Positions 29,401 to 38,648 are shown, counted from the stretch's first letter. The stretch: DNA of 47,870 nucleotides from Flavobacteriales bacterium (GCA_002714185.1 PAWM01000019.1:1-47870), one strand, 5' to 3'. The notes: generated from the letters alone by a model not told the origin. Program-made: numbers and translations.

Positions 29401-30131
29401 CATCCATAAATATTATAAATACAAGATCCATTATCAATATTAGAATCTGGGTTATAATTATTAGCTGCTGAATCAGTGCAGCCGAATATAAAATAAGTAC
29501 AAGATTCATTATCAATATTAGCATTTGGATTATAGTTGTTAGCTAAAGAGTCAGTACATCCATAAATATCATAAGTACAGGAATCATCATTTATATTAGC
29601 ACTGGAATTATAATTATTAGCTGTTGAATCAGTGCATCCATAAATATTATAAATACAAGATCCGTCGTCAATGTTAGCTGATGAATTATAATTAAGAGCA
29701 TTTGAATCGATACAACCATAAACATCCGGTGGGTCTGGTGGGTCTGGTGGGTCTGGTGGGTCCGGTGGTGGTGAAGGTCCACTAATTGTAAAATATGTTG
29801 GACTGTAAGAATAACTCCCCCATCCAAACTGTGATCCATCTGTATTAAACAATGCCCAACTAACTTCATAAGGCCAAGAACCTGTATTAACCAATGCTGC
29901 TGAATAACTACCAGCAGGTAAATAAACTGTCCAACATGAACTTGATCCTGAACTCAGAGTGAAGGTTCCACCCCATGCTTGCCCACCTCCTTGAATTTGC
30001 ATTGATGCCCCATTCCAACCATCACCATAATCATCATATAAACACAGTGTAATTGGATATGTTTGAGCTTGAATCTTTTTACTGTAAAAAATAGAAAAAA
30101 TTATTAATATTAAGAACACTAGTTTTTTCAT
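26406..30131 (-). CDS. Cys-rich GCTD-repeat T9SS surface protein
   Basis: 1241 aa. A signal peptide ends at KKIQAQ. The first domain (about 24-118) has LYDDYGDGWNGASMQI, a D.YGDGWNG surface-protein domain, and another DSWGDGWNGD copy lies mid-protein. A PDPPDPPDPPDPPD linker follows, then 14 GCTD...NYN..AN.D..SC units with two SprB-like WSNGAN repeats among them. Two copies of the unnamed WG domain lie at about 27415-27735 and 26549-26855. Between them are two copies of a GWGI..Y...VYWP.FG.N.I...PG.GYQ.KM domain. The tail V-R-T-I-D-I-L-G-R-E ... I-E-I/Y-N-D-G-S resembles a type A T9SS signal, unlike the two adhesins at the left. A TlpA-like gene sits 10 bp upstream and a small exported protein overlaps its stop. 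Confidence 0.9.
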   Translation of the reverse strand: MKKLVFLILIIFSIFYSKKIQAQTYPITLCLYDDYGDGWNGASMQIQGGGQAWGGTFTLSSGSSSCWTVYLPAGSYSAALVNTGSWPYEVSWALFNTDGSQFGWGSYSYSPTYFTISGPSPPPDPPDPPDPPDPPDVYGCIDSNALNYNSSANIDDGSCIYNIYGCTDSTANNYNSSANINDDSCTYDIYGCTDSLANNYNPNANIDNESCTYFIFGCTDSAANNYNPDSNIDNGSCIYNIYGCTDSLANNYNSSANIDDDSCTYNIYGCTDSLAINYNPNANMDNGLCTYLYGCTDATANNYNQDANMDNGSCTYNVYGCTNIFSCNYNLNANIDNGTCVYPELYYDCNGMCVNDLDNDEICDELELDGCTNINACNYNSEAELDNNLCEFTSCVCQGSTIHVNGGSSQSEVYWSITDCGGIIIAQGNAPYEECIEQLPENYIINMNDSWGDGWNGDILIVDGINYYTLINGYEDMVVIGECNEIGCTDASSFNYNVNANTDDGSCMPFIFGCTDSIACNFNPSANTDDGCTYPEDTYMDCYGSCLLDISATWSDYSGYGVSCYGANDGSIDLTVNGGSGNYIYSWSNGANSQDINNLTSGIYSVTVMDENNCSGSIVIEITQTDEIIISSELSNYSVGYGLSCNGANDGLIDISVFGGTGNYTFSWSNGANNEDLSNIGAGIYSVTVTDENGCSVSIQEEITDGPLCLFDVLGCTNENAANYNPYAITDDNSCIEYSFGCTYPNSINYNMNANMDDGSCVTIVYGCDDQNALNYNYEANVNDGSCIEIPVNPWGEIEPNECPMTIVLSDDASIIVNNQTVSGAWIGVTNSNNNIVGSAYWNGESTAITVWGGNYGDNVMNDGESLNFIISTNNGDLPGNAIFNFGLNTYSCNAISGISSIEFASFYSQAIELSLGWGIWSSYINPINPNLTDVFANIVNDVEIIKDQTGGVYWPQFGINSINEIIPGQGYQAKMHSDNTLILEGTLVPHNLDIQLNNGWGIIGYLHTNCFNVDDMMQPIINNLVIMKDENGSVYWPMFGLNSIEILCPGKGYQIKMENASLFNFPSNGRFGYYEEHINEKINYYKKPKNTGNNMIIGLPISSWQITPFIGDEIAAFDRSGRLIGKTTFNGENIALTIWGDDLTTNHKDGLNVGEKITFKLWNTETNTESKLLITKWEEGTNTYTIDGISIASSIIVDNQVFEKELVRTIDILGRETYKHGIQLEIYNDGSVKKKYNQLK
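28950..29721 (-). repeat. GCTD repeat array, nine units of ~26 aa
   Basis: Nine head-to-tail units with a 78-bp period, core YGCTDS.ANNYN..ANID..SCTY. They are alike in protein and partly in DNA, and several carry the sense-strand text of GCTDSLANNYN unchanged. Five more units lie later in the same gene, between 27760 and 28680. Two cysteines and an acidic loop per unit. Confidence 0.88.
29725..29769 (-). repeat. 9-bp minisatellite encoding the PDP linker
   Basis: Five tandem copies of a 9-bp unit (t-c-t/c-g-g-t-g-g-g on the plus strand) encode P-D-P repeated on the minus strand. It joins the first folded domain to the GCTD array as a stiff spacer. Such perfect short repeats change length easily by slippage in multiples of three residues. 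Confidence 0.85.
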
Positions 30132-30141
30132 AGTTAGATTG

Positions 30142-31176
30142 TTAATATAGTATATTATTCAATATTTCTTTTATTCTATCTGACGAAGGTCTAGGTGCAT
30201 TTACATCTAAAATATTACCATCTTTATCAATTAACAGGAATCTTGGTATTCCAGTTGCGGAAATTGCATAATCATTACCAATCTGAGAATTCCAACCTGA
30301 AGCAAATAATTGCTCACCACCCATTCCTTTTTCTTTAATCATTTCCTCCCATTTTTCTAAGTTTGTGTAATTATCAACAGAAACACTCATAAACACAATA
30401 TTTTTATCATGATATTTTTTTTCTAATTCAATTAGATGTGGAATTTCATATATGCATGGGCCACACCAAGTTGCCCATATGTCAACATAAACATATTTAC
30501 CTTTAAAATCAGATAAAGAAACATTATTTTTGTTAATATCTGGATATGTAAAATCAATTGCTGACTCGCCGGGTTGAGGTAATACTGATAAAGCTAATTG
30601 TCTTTTTTCCCAATTTTTTTTCCATTCACCCGCATCAACCATTATTTGATTAATATTGTATGTTTCTTTATCAATGAAGTCATTGTTAGAAAGATTATGT
30701 AGTTCAGTTATTAATTTTTCTTTTAAAATCTTAAAAAAATTAAAATAAAGACTATCATTTAATGCATATATACTATCAATGTCTAAGTCAAAATAATTTT
30801 CTTCAATTAAATATTTTTTTGCTAAAAAGTTAGATTCTTCAGAGTTAATATAAGTTATTGTTTCATCAAATTCTTGAGTATCAAGAGTTAATGATATGCA
30901 TTCACCAGGTTTAAGATATATAACTGTGGTTTCATTTCCGTCATAAAAGGTAAAATAATCTGCAGAATCAATTTCAAGAGCTAATTTAAATTCATTTTTA
31001 TAATTTATTCTTGCTCCATAATTTAATTCATCATTATATATTTTTATGCTATCAGACTTAGGATTTGTTATTACTCCATGTATATATGTTTTTATTTTTG
31101 GTTTATTTGGTTCAGATAAAAATATTATAGCAGATATAGCAAATATAGGTGATATATAGTAAATTAAATTTTTCAT
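30142..31176 (-). CDS. TlpA-like thioredoxin-family lipid- or periplasm-anchored protein
   Basis: 344 aa. An N-terminal hydrophobic stretch (LIYYISPIFAISAIIFL) acts as signal or anchor; residues of about 30-200 form the Bacteroidota-specific DUF4369-like N-terminal region; the C-terminal thioredoxin domain begins near LPQPGESAIDF. The redox site is W237-C238-G-P-C241, with cis-Pro311 in ATGIPRF. Members reduce or exchange disulfides in the periplasm. It is 10 bp upstream of a protein with dozens of cysteines, so a role in the thiol state of that protein is attractive but is inference. Confidence 0.9.
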   Translation of the reverse strand: MKNLIYYISPIFAISAIIFLSEPNKPKIKTYIHGVITNPKSDSIKIYNDELNYGARINYKNEFKLALEIDSADYFTFYDGNETTVIYLKPGECISLTLDTQEFDETITYINSEESNFLAKKYLIEENYFDLDIDSIYALNDSLYFNFFKILKEKLITELHNLSNNDFIDKETYNINQIMVDAGEWKKNWEKRQLALSVLPQPGESAIDFTYPDINKNNVSLSDFKGKYVYVDIWATWCGPCIYEIPHLIELEKKYHDKNIVFMSVSVDNYTNLEKWEEMIKEKGMGGEQLFASGWNSQIGNDYAISATGIPRFLLIDKDGNILDVNAPRPSSDRIKEILNNILY

Positions 31177-31254
31177 ATCAATTAAGTGGTTGTATTATAA
31201 TTTAAATATAAGATAAAAATAGTCTTCTAACTAGAATGATTGTTCTTACATAAA

Positions 31255-32214
31255 CTATATACTCCTTGAAATATAATCTAATCTTTCTAATTCTTCATTT
31301 GATAAAAAAATCTTCATTGCATCAGCATTATCTTTACATTGATTTTCATTGCTTGCTCCAGGGATAGCAAAAGTGTTTTTATTGAATCCAATTAACCAAC
31401 TCAATGCAATTTGAGCAGTGGTTGAATTGTGAATTTTAGCGATTTTTTTTAATTCATTAATTACAGGTAATGATTTAGTAAGACTTAATCCTTTTCTTTT
31501 TAATTTTTTTCTTCTCCATGTATGCATATTTTTAATTAAATCTGGATTATCGTGAAATTTTCCGGTAGCAATACCTTGAGCAAGTGGAGAATAAGCAATA
31601 ATTGAAATATTTAGTTTTTTAGCTGTTTCCATTATACCATTTTTTTCAATATCTCTATTTAAAATACTGTATTCCATTTGATTAGAAGTTAAGTGTATTC
31701 CTCTTTTTTCTAAAGCATTGTAAGCCCTAATCATTTGTTTTTGATTAAAATTACTTACTCCTATATGTTTTATTAAACCTTCATCAACTAAATCAGCCAT
31801 GACATTCATTTCTTTTTCTATGCTTGAAAAACCATATGGCATATGAATTTGATGTAATGTTATCGGAAATCCATTTAAATAATTTAATCTTTTTTTAATA
31901 GTTTTTCTGATTGAGCTAGAAAATCTAAATAATGGCCACCATTTTGTTGCTATAAAATGTTTTGTTGAGTTAGTGTTTAATTTAATTAGTGATTGAGTTA
32001 ATGACTCTTCTGATTTTCCCCAGCCATATAGTTCAGCTGTGTCAAACCAATTGATGTTTCCTTTTATTGAGGTGTTAATTATGTTTAAAGTAGTCTCATT
32101 AGATAATTCTGGCCAAAAACTGCCAGCAATTCCAGTGTTTTTACTGAATTGCCAACAACCTAATCCTATACTTGATAATGCTAGACCAGTTTCTCCAATT
32201 TTTCTTAGTGACAT
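31255..32214 (-). CDS. Aldo/keto reductase
   Basis: A 319-aa cytosolic NAD(P)H-dependent oxidoreductase with a TIM-barrel fold. The catalytic tetrad is visible as Asp58 and Tyr63 in WFDTAELYG, Lys91 in IATKWW and His124 in LHQIHMP. HIGVSNF, YSPLAQGI and a terminal AIPGAS nucleotide-binding block are all present. The substrate cannot be told. The start lies 9 bp after the TolC-like gene, so it is the last gene of the efflux operon, possibly detoxifying the same compounds (inference). Confidence 0.93.
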   Translation of the reverse strand: MSLRKIGETGLALSSIGLGCWQFSKNTGIAGSFWPELSNETTLNIINTSIKGNINWFDTAELYGWGKSEESLTQSLIKLNTNSTKHFIATKWWPLFRFSSSIRKTIKKRLNYLNGFPITLHQIHMPYGFSSIEKEMNVMADLVDEGLIKHIGVSNFNQKQMIRAYNALEKRGIHLTSNQMEYSILNRDIEKNGIMETAKKLNISIIAYSPLAQGIATGKFHDNPDLIKNMHTWRRKKLKRKGLSLTKSLPVINELKKIAKIHNSTTAQIALSWLIGFNKNTFAIPGASNENQCKDNADAMKIFLSNEELERLDYISRSI

Positions 32215-32223
32215 AATAAATAA

Positions 32224-33543
32224 TTATTGAGATTGTAATTGACCAGAAAGTTGATAGATTATATATTCTTGAATTTTAATACTTGATAATTTAGAATAAT
32301 AATTAATTGTAGCTTGATCTAACAATAATTGTGAATCACGATATTCTAAATTAGTAATTTGTCCTAAGTCATATAATTCTTTATTTATGTTAGCAGTTGT
32401 CTTAATTGTTTCTAAATTTTTTTTTAATAAATTAAGATTACTTAAGCCATAAATATATGAGTAATAAGAATTTTTTAAAGCAACTTCGATTGTTTCTTTA
32501 ATTTGTTGCAAAGATAAGTTCTTTGATTCCAAAGATATTTTAGCATTTTGAAAGTTTTTTCTTCTCATATTAGCAGAAAATATTGGTATTTCAACATTAA
32601 AACCAACAACTATACCATAGTCTTTTTGTCTACTAATAAAGCTAGTTTCACTTTGACGATTATTATATGAATATGATGAAAATAAATCGATACTAGGAGT
32701 AAAATTTGATTTAGCAATTTTTAATTCATCATTTGCAATTTTATAATTTAATTTAGCAATAATTAAGCTACTATTATTATTATTCATTTTATTTAATAAG
32801 TCATCAATTGACAAGTTTTGATTAAATTTGAATTCATACTCAACAGTAAAAGAGTCAATAGGTAATCCTAACAACAGTGACATGTTTAATTTGCTAGATT
32901 TCATTGCAATTCTAGCCTCTTCTTTATTAATCTTATCTTGATTTAAATTAACTTCTGCATTAAGCAGATTAATTTTTGAGGCAGAGCCTAAATTGTATCT
33001 TTCTAACGTTTGATTATATCTATCAAGAGATATTAAGTAGCTTTTGTTAAATGTTTGATAGATGTTCTTTTTATTAAGAAGATCAAAATATTGCTGCGTG
33101 ATTTCTATAATTGTATTTTCTATTTTGTATTTAATATTTTCTTTAGCAGCTAAATTTTGATTTTTAAACTTACTTAAAGTATATATTCCATTAAATCCAT
33201 TGAAAAGTCTGTAATTCAGTCCAATAGAAGTTGAAAGATTAGATGATTTTGCTTGTGTTGCTTCAATATCTGATTCCATGTTACCTCCAAAATCTAAAAA
33301 AGAATTAAATTCTAATTCTGCATCATTAATTGACCCATTATAACCTGAAGAAATTATAATATTTGGTAACATACCAGCAGCTCCAAGATGATTTAAGTTC
33401 TTAATAATTTTTACATCATTTTTAGCAATTAATATTTCTTTACTATTAGAAAGACTATACTGAATAGCTTTTTCTAATGTTAGAGTTTCTTGAGAAAAAG
33501 CAGTAATTGATATAAATATAAATAATACTATATTTTTTTTCAT
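32224..33543 (-). CDS. TolC-family outer-membrane efflux channel
   Basis: 439 aa with a signal peptide (MKKNIVLFIFISITAFSQ). Two halves of long amphipathic helices are visible, with the repeated family pattern: LTLEKAIQYSLSNSKEILIAKND at the start, IG.NY..FNGF, RYNLGSASKINLLNAEVNL in the first half and YDLGQITNLEYRDSQLLLDQA in the second. It forms the trimeric exit duct of the pump encoded just upstream. Its ATG overlaps the pump's stop by 4 bp. Confidence 0.93.
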   Translation of the reverse strand: MKKNIVLFIFISITAFSQETLTLEKAIQYSLSNSKEILIAKNDVKIIKNLNHLGAAGMLPNIIISSGYNGSINDAELEFNSFLDFGGNMESDIEATQAKSSNLSTSIGLNYRLFNGFNGIYTLSKFKNQNLAAKENIKYKIENTIIEITQQYFDLLNKKNIYQTFNKSYLISLDRYNQTLERYNLGSASKINLLNAEVNLNQDKINKEEARIAMKSSKLNMSLLLGLPIDSFTVEYEFKFNQNLSIDDLLNKMNNNNSSLIIAKLNYKIANDELKIAKSNFTPSIDLFSSYSYNNRQSETSFISRQKDYGIVVGFNVEIPIFSANMRRKNFQNAKISLESKNLSLQQIKETIEVALKNSYYSYIYGLSNLNLLKKNLETIKTTANINKELYDLGQITNLEYRDSQLLLDQATINYYSKLSSIKIQEYIIYQLSGQLQSQ

Positions 33544-36500
33544 AATATCTTTTTTAATTCTTTAACTGCAGGTTCTACATCTTCCCTACTCTTTGATTTA
33601 GAAATAAATAATCTCATATTATTAATTGTTAATAACATAACTGGTAATAATAGAAGAGTTAATAGTGTAGCCATTATAATACCATAGCTTAGTGAGATAG
33701 CCATTGGAATTAAGAATTGTGCTTGCATACTTTTTTCAAAAATTAGAGGTAATAATCCAAAAACAGTTGTAATTGTAGTGAGCATAATTGGTCTGAATCT
33801 AGTTAATGCAGTATCTTCTACTGCTTTCATAAATTTTTCACCATTTCTCATTCGTAAATTAAATGCAGTTATAAAAACTAATGCATCATTTACAAGAACT
33901 CCAATGAGAGCAACAACACCAAATCCAGATAGTACACTAATTGGCATGCCATGTAATAGATGACCAAATACAACTCCTATTAATGTAAATGGCATCAATA
34001 TGAATACAATTAATGTTTGTGCTTTTGATCTAAAAGTTATTAGTACTATACATAATATTAATAATGCAAATACTGGCATAATTTTTTTCATAGAGTTGGC
34101 TGTGACAGTTCCCTCATCTGATGAACCAGATAATTCTAATCTTACTGAAGGAAATTGTTTACTTATTTCAGGAAAAATACTTGATTCTACCTCAGAGATA
34201 ATATCTGAACTATAAGATGTTGCACTTGCTAACTCACCTTCAATTTCTATGATTTTACTTCCATTTTTTCTATTTATACTGATTATTTTATTATCAATAT
34301 TAAAGTGCACTAATTCTTTTAAAGGAAATAAACCTTTTGAAGTAATAATTTTCATATTTTCTAAAGTTGCAAATGAGTTTTTTTCATTTTCCTCATATCT
34401 TAACCATAGTTTCATTTCATCTTGATTAGTTTGTAAGTCCTGAACTTGTTTTCCAAAAAAGACTTGTCTTACTTGATAAAATACTTCATAATTAGTTAAG
34501 CCTAAACTTTTAGCTTTATCTTTTAATGTAAAATTAATTTCATTAGGTCCATATTCATAGTCAGTTGATGAGGCAGCTACTCCATCTAATTCTTTCAATT
34601 TTTTAGCAAATATTTCACTTGCTTCCTCCAATTCTTTTGTATTATTACTTAATAATGAAAAAGCAAGTGGTCTTCCAAATGGATCTCCTACTCCAATTAT
34701 TAAATTATCTATACCAGGAAAATCTCCGATTTCAGATCTGATTTTCTCAACAATATCATATGCCTTTATACCTCTATTTTCAGGTGGTGTTAAAAACATA
34801 TCAATTGTTCCTTTATGAGAACTTGGACCAATTTTAATTTCAGTAGCATTAATTATTTCAGTACCTAAAGAGTCTTCAAGTTCAACATTAACAAAATTGA
34901 TAATTTCTAACAATTTATCAGCATACATTTTTGTTTCTTGAGTAGTTGTACCAGGTTTTGTTTTAAATTCAATATATAAATCATCGAGTTCTACTGATGG
35001 AAAAAATGTAAATGCTACACCACTTCCAAATATAAAAATTATAAATAAACCAATAAAAAATAAATATGAAACATAGATTTTTTTCAAAAAATAAGCTAAT
35101 AATGGCTTATAGTATTCATCTCTTAGTGTATTAATAATTTTATTAAAATATTCAGAAATTTTATTTTTTTTCTGTTTTTTATCTAGTGCTTTTGAGTAAG
35201 CAATGTGAGCAGGTAAAATAAATGCTCCTTCAATTAATGAGAAGAATAGTGTTGCAATTACAACAAATCCCATTTGCCAACCAAATTCACCCATCATACC
35301 CTCAAAAAAGAAAAATGATAAAAAAGCTACACCAGTTGTTGAGACACCAGCAAAAACTGCAGGAAAAACTTCCATAGTACCTTCGACTGCAGCATTATAT
35401 CTATTTAACCCACTTTCAAATTTTCTAATTATATTTTCTCCAATAATAATACCGTCATCAACTAATATTCCAATAACAAGAATCATTGCATACATTGTCA
35501 TCATATTTATAGTTATAGGAGCTGAAGGAGCTAAAAAAAACATCCCTAGAAAAGAAATTGGTATACTTAATGCGACCCAAAATGATACTCTTGGATGTAA
35601 AAACATTGTTAAAAACAATAAGACTAGAAAGAAACCAATAATTCCATTTTTTGACAACAGTTCAATTCGTTGTTTCAAAGGATTAGATGCATCAAATAAA
35701 ATTTTAGCTTTTAAATTTAAATCTGTATTGTTTAATTTTTGTACATAATTTTTAATATAGTCAGAGATAAATAATATATCTTGGGTTTCTGTATTGCTTA
35801 CAACAATATTTATTGATCTTTTATTATCTCTATATCGTTCAATTGAGGATTCTGACCATGTGTCAATAATACTAGCTACATCATTTAAATAGAGTGGACT
35901 TCCATTTTCATCTACTCTAATAATAACTTTACTAATATCTTGACTGTTATTTGATTTGTTATTAGCTCTAAGTAGGTATTGGGTTCCATTAACTTCTATT
36001 TTTCCCCCAGTAAGATTAATATTGTTTCTTAATACTGCACTATGTATTTCTTCAATAGATACATTATAGGCAAGTAATTTATTTTCATTAATTGATATTT
36101 CAATTTCTTTTTCAGGTAAACCAGTAATAGATATTTCAGAAATACCGTCAACAGATTTTAATTCATCTTCTATCTTGTCAATTTGATTTTTTAAATAGTC
36201 TAAATCGTTATCAGTATATATTGAAAAACTTATGGTAGGCATAACAAATTCAACTTTTCTAATGAACATTTCATCAATATCTACACCAAAATTAACTTGA
36301 TCAACGGCATTATTTACATTTTGAAGTCCTACATACATATTTGCACCTCTTTCCATTTCCACATAAATGTTAGAAATATTTTCTAGTGAACTTGAATTAA
36401 CATCTTTAACACCAGAAACAGACTCAAGTTTATACTCTATTTTTTTAGTGATAGCTTCTTCAATTTCAAGTGGTGATAAACCTGCAGAAATTGCTTGAAT

Positions 36501-36641
36501 AGAAATAATTCTGCTAGTCATTTCTGGGAAAAATGTAGATCGTAAACTATTTAATCCAACAATCCCAAAAACAAAGATTAAAAACATTAATAAATTTGCT
36601 GTAATAGGATATTTTATAAAATAAGAAATAATATTTTTCAT
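33540..36641 (-). CDS. RND efflux pump permease (AcrB/HAE1-like)
   Basis: A 1033-aa proton-driven inner-membrane pump, the usual length. There are 12 TM segments in two halves with large periplasmic porter domains: TM1 at about 11-31 and TM2-6 starting near residue 340. The proton-relay aspartates are in GILVDDGIIIGEN, and the second half has GVLVNDALVF. N-terminal FPEMTSRIISIQ and LSPLEIEEAITKKIE are typical. It is the middle gene of adaptor-pump-TolC, starting 5 bp after the adaptor stop. Drug, metal or lipid substrate is unknown. Confidence 0.96.
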   Translation of the reverse strand: MKNIISYFIKYPITANLLMFLIFVFGIVGLNSLRSTFFPEMTSRIISIQAISAGLSPLEIEEAITKKIEYKLESVSGVKDVNSSSLENISNIYVEMERGANMYVGLQNVNNAVDQVNFGVDIDEMFIRKVEFVMPTISFSIYTDNDLDYLKNQIDKIEDELKSVDGISEISITGLPEKEIEISINENKLLAYNVSIEEIHSAVLRNNINLTGGKIEVNGTQYLLRANNKSNNSQDISKVIIRVDENGSPLYLNDVASIIDTWSESSIERYRDNKRSINIVVSNTETQDILFISDYIKNYVQKLNNTDLNLKAKILFDASNPLKQRIELLSKNGIIGFFLVLLFLTMFLHPRVSFWVALSIPISFLGMFFLAPSAPITINMMTMYAMILVIGILVDDGIIIGENIIRKFESGLNRYNAAVEGTMEVFPAVFAGVSTTGVAFLSFFFFEGMMGEFGWQMGFVVIATLFFSLIEGAFILPAHIAYSKALDKKQKKNKISEYFNKIINTLRDEYYKPLLAYFLKKIYVSYLFFIGLFIIFIFGSGVAFTFFPSVELDDLYIEFKTKPGTTTQETKMYADKLLEIINFVNVELEDSLGTEIINATEIKIGPSSHKGTIDMFLTPPENRGIKAYDIVEKIRSEIGDFPGIDNLIIGVGDPFGRPLAFSLLSNNTKELEEASEIFAKKLKELDGVAASSTDYEYGPNEINFTLKDKAKSLGLTNYEVFYQVRQVFFGKQVQDLQTNQDEMKLWLRYEENEKNSFATLENMKIITSKGLFPLKELVHFNIDNKIISINRKNGSKIIEIEGELASATSYSSDIISEVESSIFPEISKQFPSVRLELSGSSDEGTVTANSMKKIMPVFALLILCIVLITFRSKAQTLIVFILMPFTLIGVVFGHLLHGMPISVLSGFGVVALIGVLVNDALVFITAFNLRMRNGEKFMKAVEDTALTRFRPIMLTTITTVFGLLPLIFEKSMQAQFLIPMAISLSYGIIMATLLTLLLLPVMLLTINNMRLFISKSKSREDVEPAVKELKKIL

Positions 36642-36646
36642 ATCAA

Positions 36647-37753
36647 TTAATTAACAGACATACCATCATAATAATAATGACGATATTGATTTGCAATACA
36701 GTCGTTTTTAATTAAACCCTTTATAATTACTGAGTCATCCTGAAATGCAATAATATCAATTAATTTAAGTTTTAATTTATTTTCTTCTATAATATAAATA
36801 CTATTATTATCAATAATTTTGGATCTTTCTATTTTAAATACATCAGAAATACTATTGCAAATAATTTTTCCTGACCCATACATACCATCTTTTATATCAT
36901 TATCATCCATGGTAATATATACATCAATACTCTGAGTTAATTCATTAATATGTTGACCTACTCTTGTCACTTTACCAATAATTTCTTTGTTTAAATCTTC
37001 AGATGTAATAATTACTTTATTACCAATAGAAATTAATTTAGATTCATTGACGCTAACTGCCGCAATTATTTCATAATTTAAAGGATTAATAAATTCACCA
37101 ATTGGTTGACCAATAATAACATTTGAACCAATATCTATTAATGCTTTAGTAACAACACCATCAAAAGGTGCTCTAATTTTAAATTTATCGATTTTATTTT
37201 CAAGAGATTTTATAGTGTAGTAGTTTGCAAAAATTTGTCTTGAGGCTAAAAAATTTCTTTCTTTTGAATTACTAGGTTCAGGTAGTTTAGAAATTTCACC
37301 ATCTAATTCAAAACTGTCTATATATTTTTGAAATTTTATTCCTAACGAAGGAAAATCCATATTTATAGCTGGTAATGTTTGTACAAGTATTGTTAAAAAT
37401 TGACTTTTAATTGATTTTAATTCAAGTTCAATATCATCATCTTTAACACTGATTAAAATTTCTCCTTTTTTAAATGTTTCCCCAACTTCAAATTTAGATT
37501 TAAACATTTCAGTTTTTCCATTTACTTCGGAAATTATATTTATTTTATTTGATGACTTTATCCTTCCTGAGAAGTCAATAAAAGGATTAATTTCTCTCTC
37601 TATTAAAGAAAAACAATTAATATGTGATTTTTCAGTTTTTGTATTTTTAATTACGACATCTTCAGTTTTGATTTGGTTAGATAAAATCAACACTGATATT
37701 ATAATTAGAAGAAAAACTCCTATTATTATAATTGTTCGTTTTTTATTGATCAT
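36647..37753 (-). CDS. RND efflux periplasmic adaptor (HlyD/MFP family)
   Basis: 368 aa with one N-terminal membrane anchor (IIIIGVFLLIIISVLIL). A barrel-sandwich (lipoyl-like) half is seen in SGRIKSSNKINIISEVNGK and GETFKKGEILISV, then a short helical hairpin, the returning half KFKIRAPFDGVVTKALIDIG, and a beta-barrel with membrane-proximal domain (DDNDIKDGMYGSG). It links the pump to the TolC channel. It is the first gene of the reverse operon, and a 154-bp intergenic region separates it from the divergent Bax-inhibitor gene. Confidence 0.93.
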   Translation of the reverse strand: MINKKRTIIIIGVFLLIIISVLILSNQIKTEDVVIKNTKTEKSHINCFSLIEREINPFIDFSGRIKSSNKINIISEVNGKTEMFKSKFEVGETFKKGEILISVKDDDIELELKSIKSQFLTILVQTLPAINMDFPSLGIKFQKYIDSFELDGEISKLPEPSNSKERNFLASRQIFANYYTIKSLENKIDKFKIRAPFDGVVTKALIDIGSNVIIGQPIGEFINPLNYEIIAAVSVNESKLISIGNKVIITSEDLNKEIIGKVTRVGQHINELTQSIDVYITMDDNDIKDGMYGSGKIICNSISDVFKIERSKIIDNNSIYIIEENKLKLKLIDIIAFQDDSVIIKGLIKNDCIANQYRHYYYDGMSVN

Positions 37754-37810
37754 AATTTCTTTTTTTGGTCAGCTAATATATAAAAAACATACTTGACTTT
37801 AAGGTTTTTT

Positions 37811-37840
37811 TGTATAATTTTATAATTAAATTATTATACA
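37811..37840. promoter_or_regulatory. Palindrome TGTATAAT-N14-ATTATACA in divergent intergenic region
   Basis: Perfect 8-bp arms lie between the efflux operon and the Bax-inhibitor gene. It could be an operator for a regulator of either gene or a chance AT-rich hairpin. Confidence 0.3.
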
Positions 37841-37881
37841 AAATATTTTATAAACACAAACAATAATAAAAAAACATTTAT

Positions 37882-37889
37882 TAGATTTG
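37882..37889 (+). promoter_or_regulatory. Possible Bacteroidota -7 box (TAGATTTG)
   Basis: Exact match to TANNTTTG, 18 bp before the Bax-inhibitor start. No clear -33 TTG is seen at the usual distance, so it is tentative. Confidence 0.4.
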
Positions 37890-37907
37890 GTGAAAAATTA
37901 AATTATA

Positions 37908-38648
37908 ATGGCAAATCATCTTACTTTACGATCTGGTAATCCAGTGTTATCAACAGAAACTTTTCAAGGCATTAGTTCAATTAATTCTGAAAACGTAATG
38001 ACTATTAATGGAACTGTTAACAAAACAGCTTTTAGTTTATTTTTACTATTACTAGCAGGTTCTTTTTCTTTTTCTCCTAATTATACTTGGCTTATGTTGC
38101 CAGGTTTTATTGGTGGATTTATTGTTGCGATAATTACCTCATTTAAAAAAGAATGGGCACCGTTTACTGTTCCTTTATATGCTGTTTTAAAAGGCTTAGC
38201 TTTAGGAAGTATCTCTTATATTTACAATATTCAATTTGAAGGAATTGTTTCTCAAGCTATCTTACTAACATTAGGTATATTATTTTCTCTTTTATTTGCA
38301 TATAAAAGTAAAATTATAGCACCAACTGAAAACTTTAAACTAGGTATTTTTGCAGCAACTGGCGGTATTTTCATTGTGTATTTGATTAGTTTTGTTATGA
38401 GTTTTTTTGGAACTGGACTTCCAGTTCTTGACCCTACAAATAGCAGTTTATTTAGTATAGGTTTTAGTTTGTTTGTAGTTATTATTGCCTCTCTAAATCT
38501 TGTTTTAGATTTTGATTTTATTGAAGAAGGTTCAGAAAAAGGAATGCCGAAATACATGGAATGGTATGGAGCTTTTGGACTTTTAGTTACATTGGTATGG
38601 TTGTATTTAGAAATACTTAGGTTACTATCTAAGTTAAGGTCAAGATAA
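37908..38648 (+). CDS. Bax inhibitor-1/YccA family membrane protein
   Basis: 246 aa with seven hydrophobic segments after a soluble N-terminal stretch (GNPVLSTETFQ..., GTVNKTAFSLFLL). LKGLALGSISYIYN and the final DFDFIEEGSEKGMPKYMEWY segment, with acidic residues and a terminal helix ending LLSKLRS, match the large YccA-like subgroup of Bacteroidota. Family members behave as calcium or proton-linked membrane channels, though the bacterial role is unclear. The following peptidase gene starts 7 bp later. Confidence 0.93.
   Translation: MANHLTLRSGNPVLSTETFQGISSINSENVMTINGTVNKTAFSLFLLLLAGSFSFSPNYTWLMLPGFIGGFIVAIITSFKKEWAPFTVPLYAVLKGLALGSISYIYNIQFEGIVSQAILLTLGILFSLLFAYKSKIIAPTENFKLGIFAATGGIFIVYLISFVMSFFGTGLPVLDPTNSSLFSIGFSLFVVIIASLNLVLDFDFIEEGSEKGMPKYMEWYGAFGLLVTLVWLYLEILRLLSKLRSR

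Noticed and set aside
28950-29721. CRISPR-like regular repeat spacing
   Set aside because: The 78-bp period is a coding repeat of 26 aa with no constant repeat/variable spacer pattern and no cas genes.
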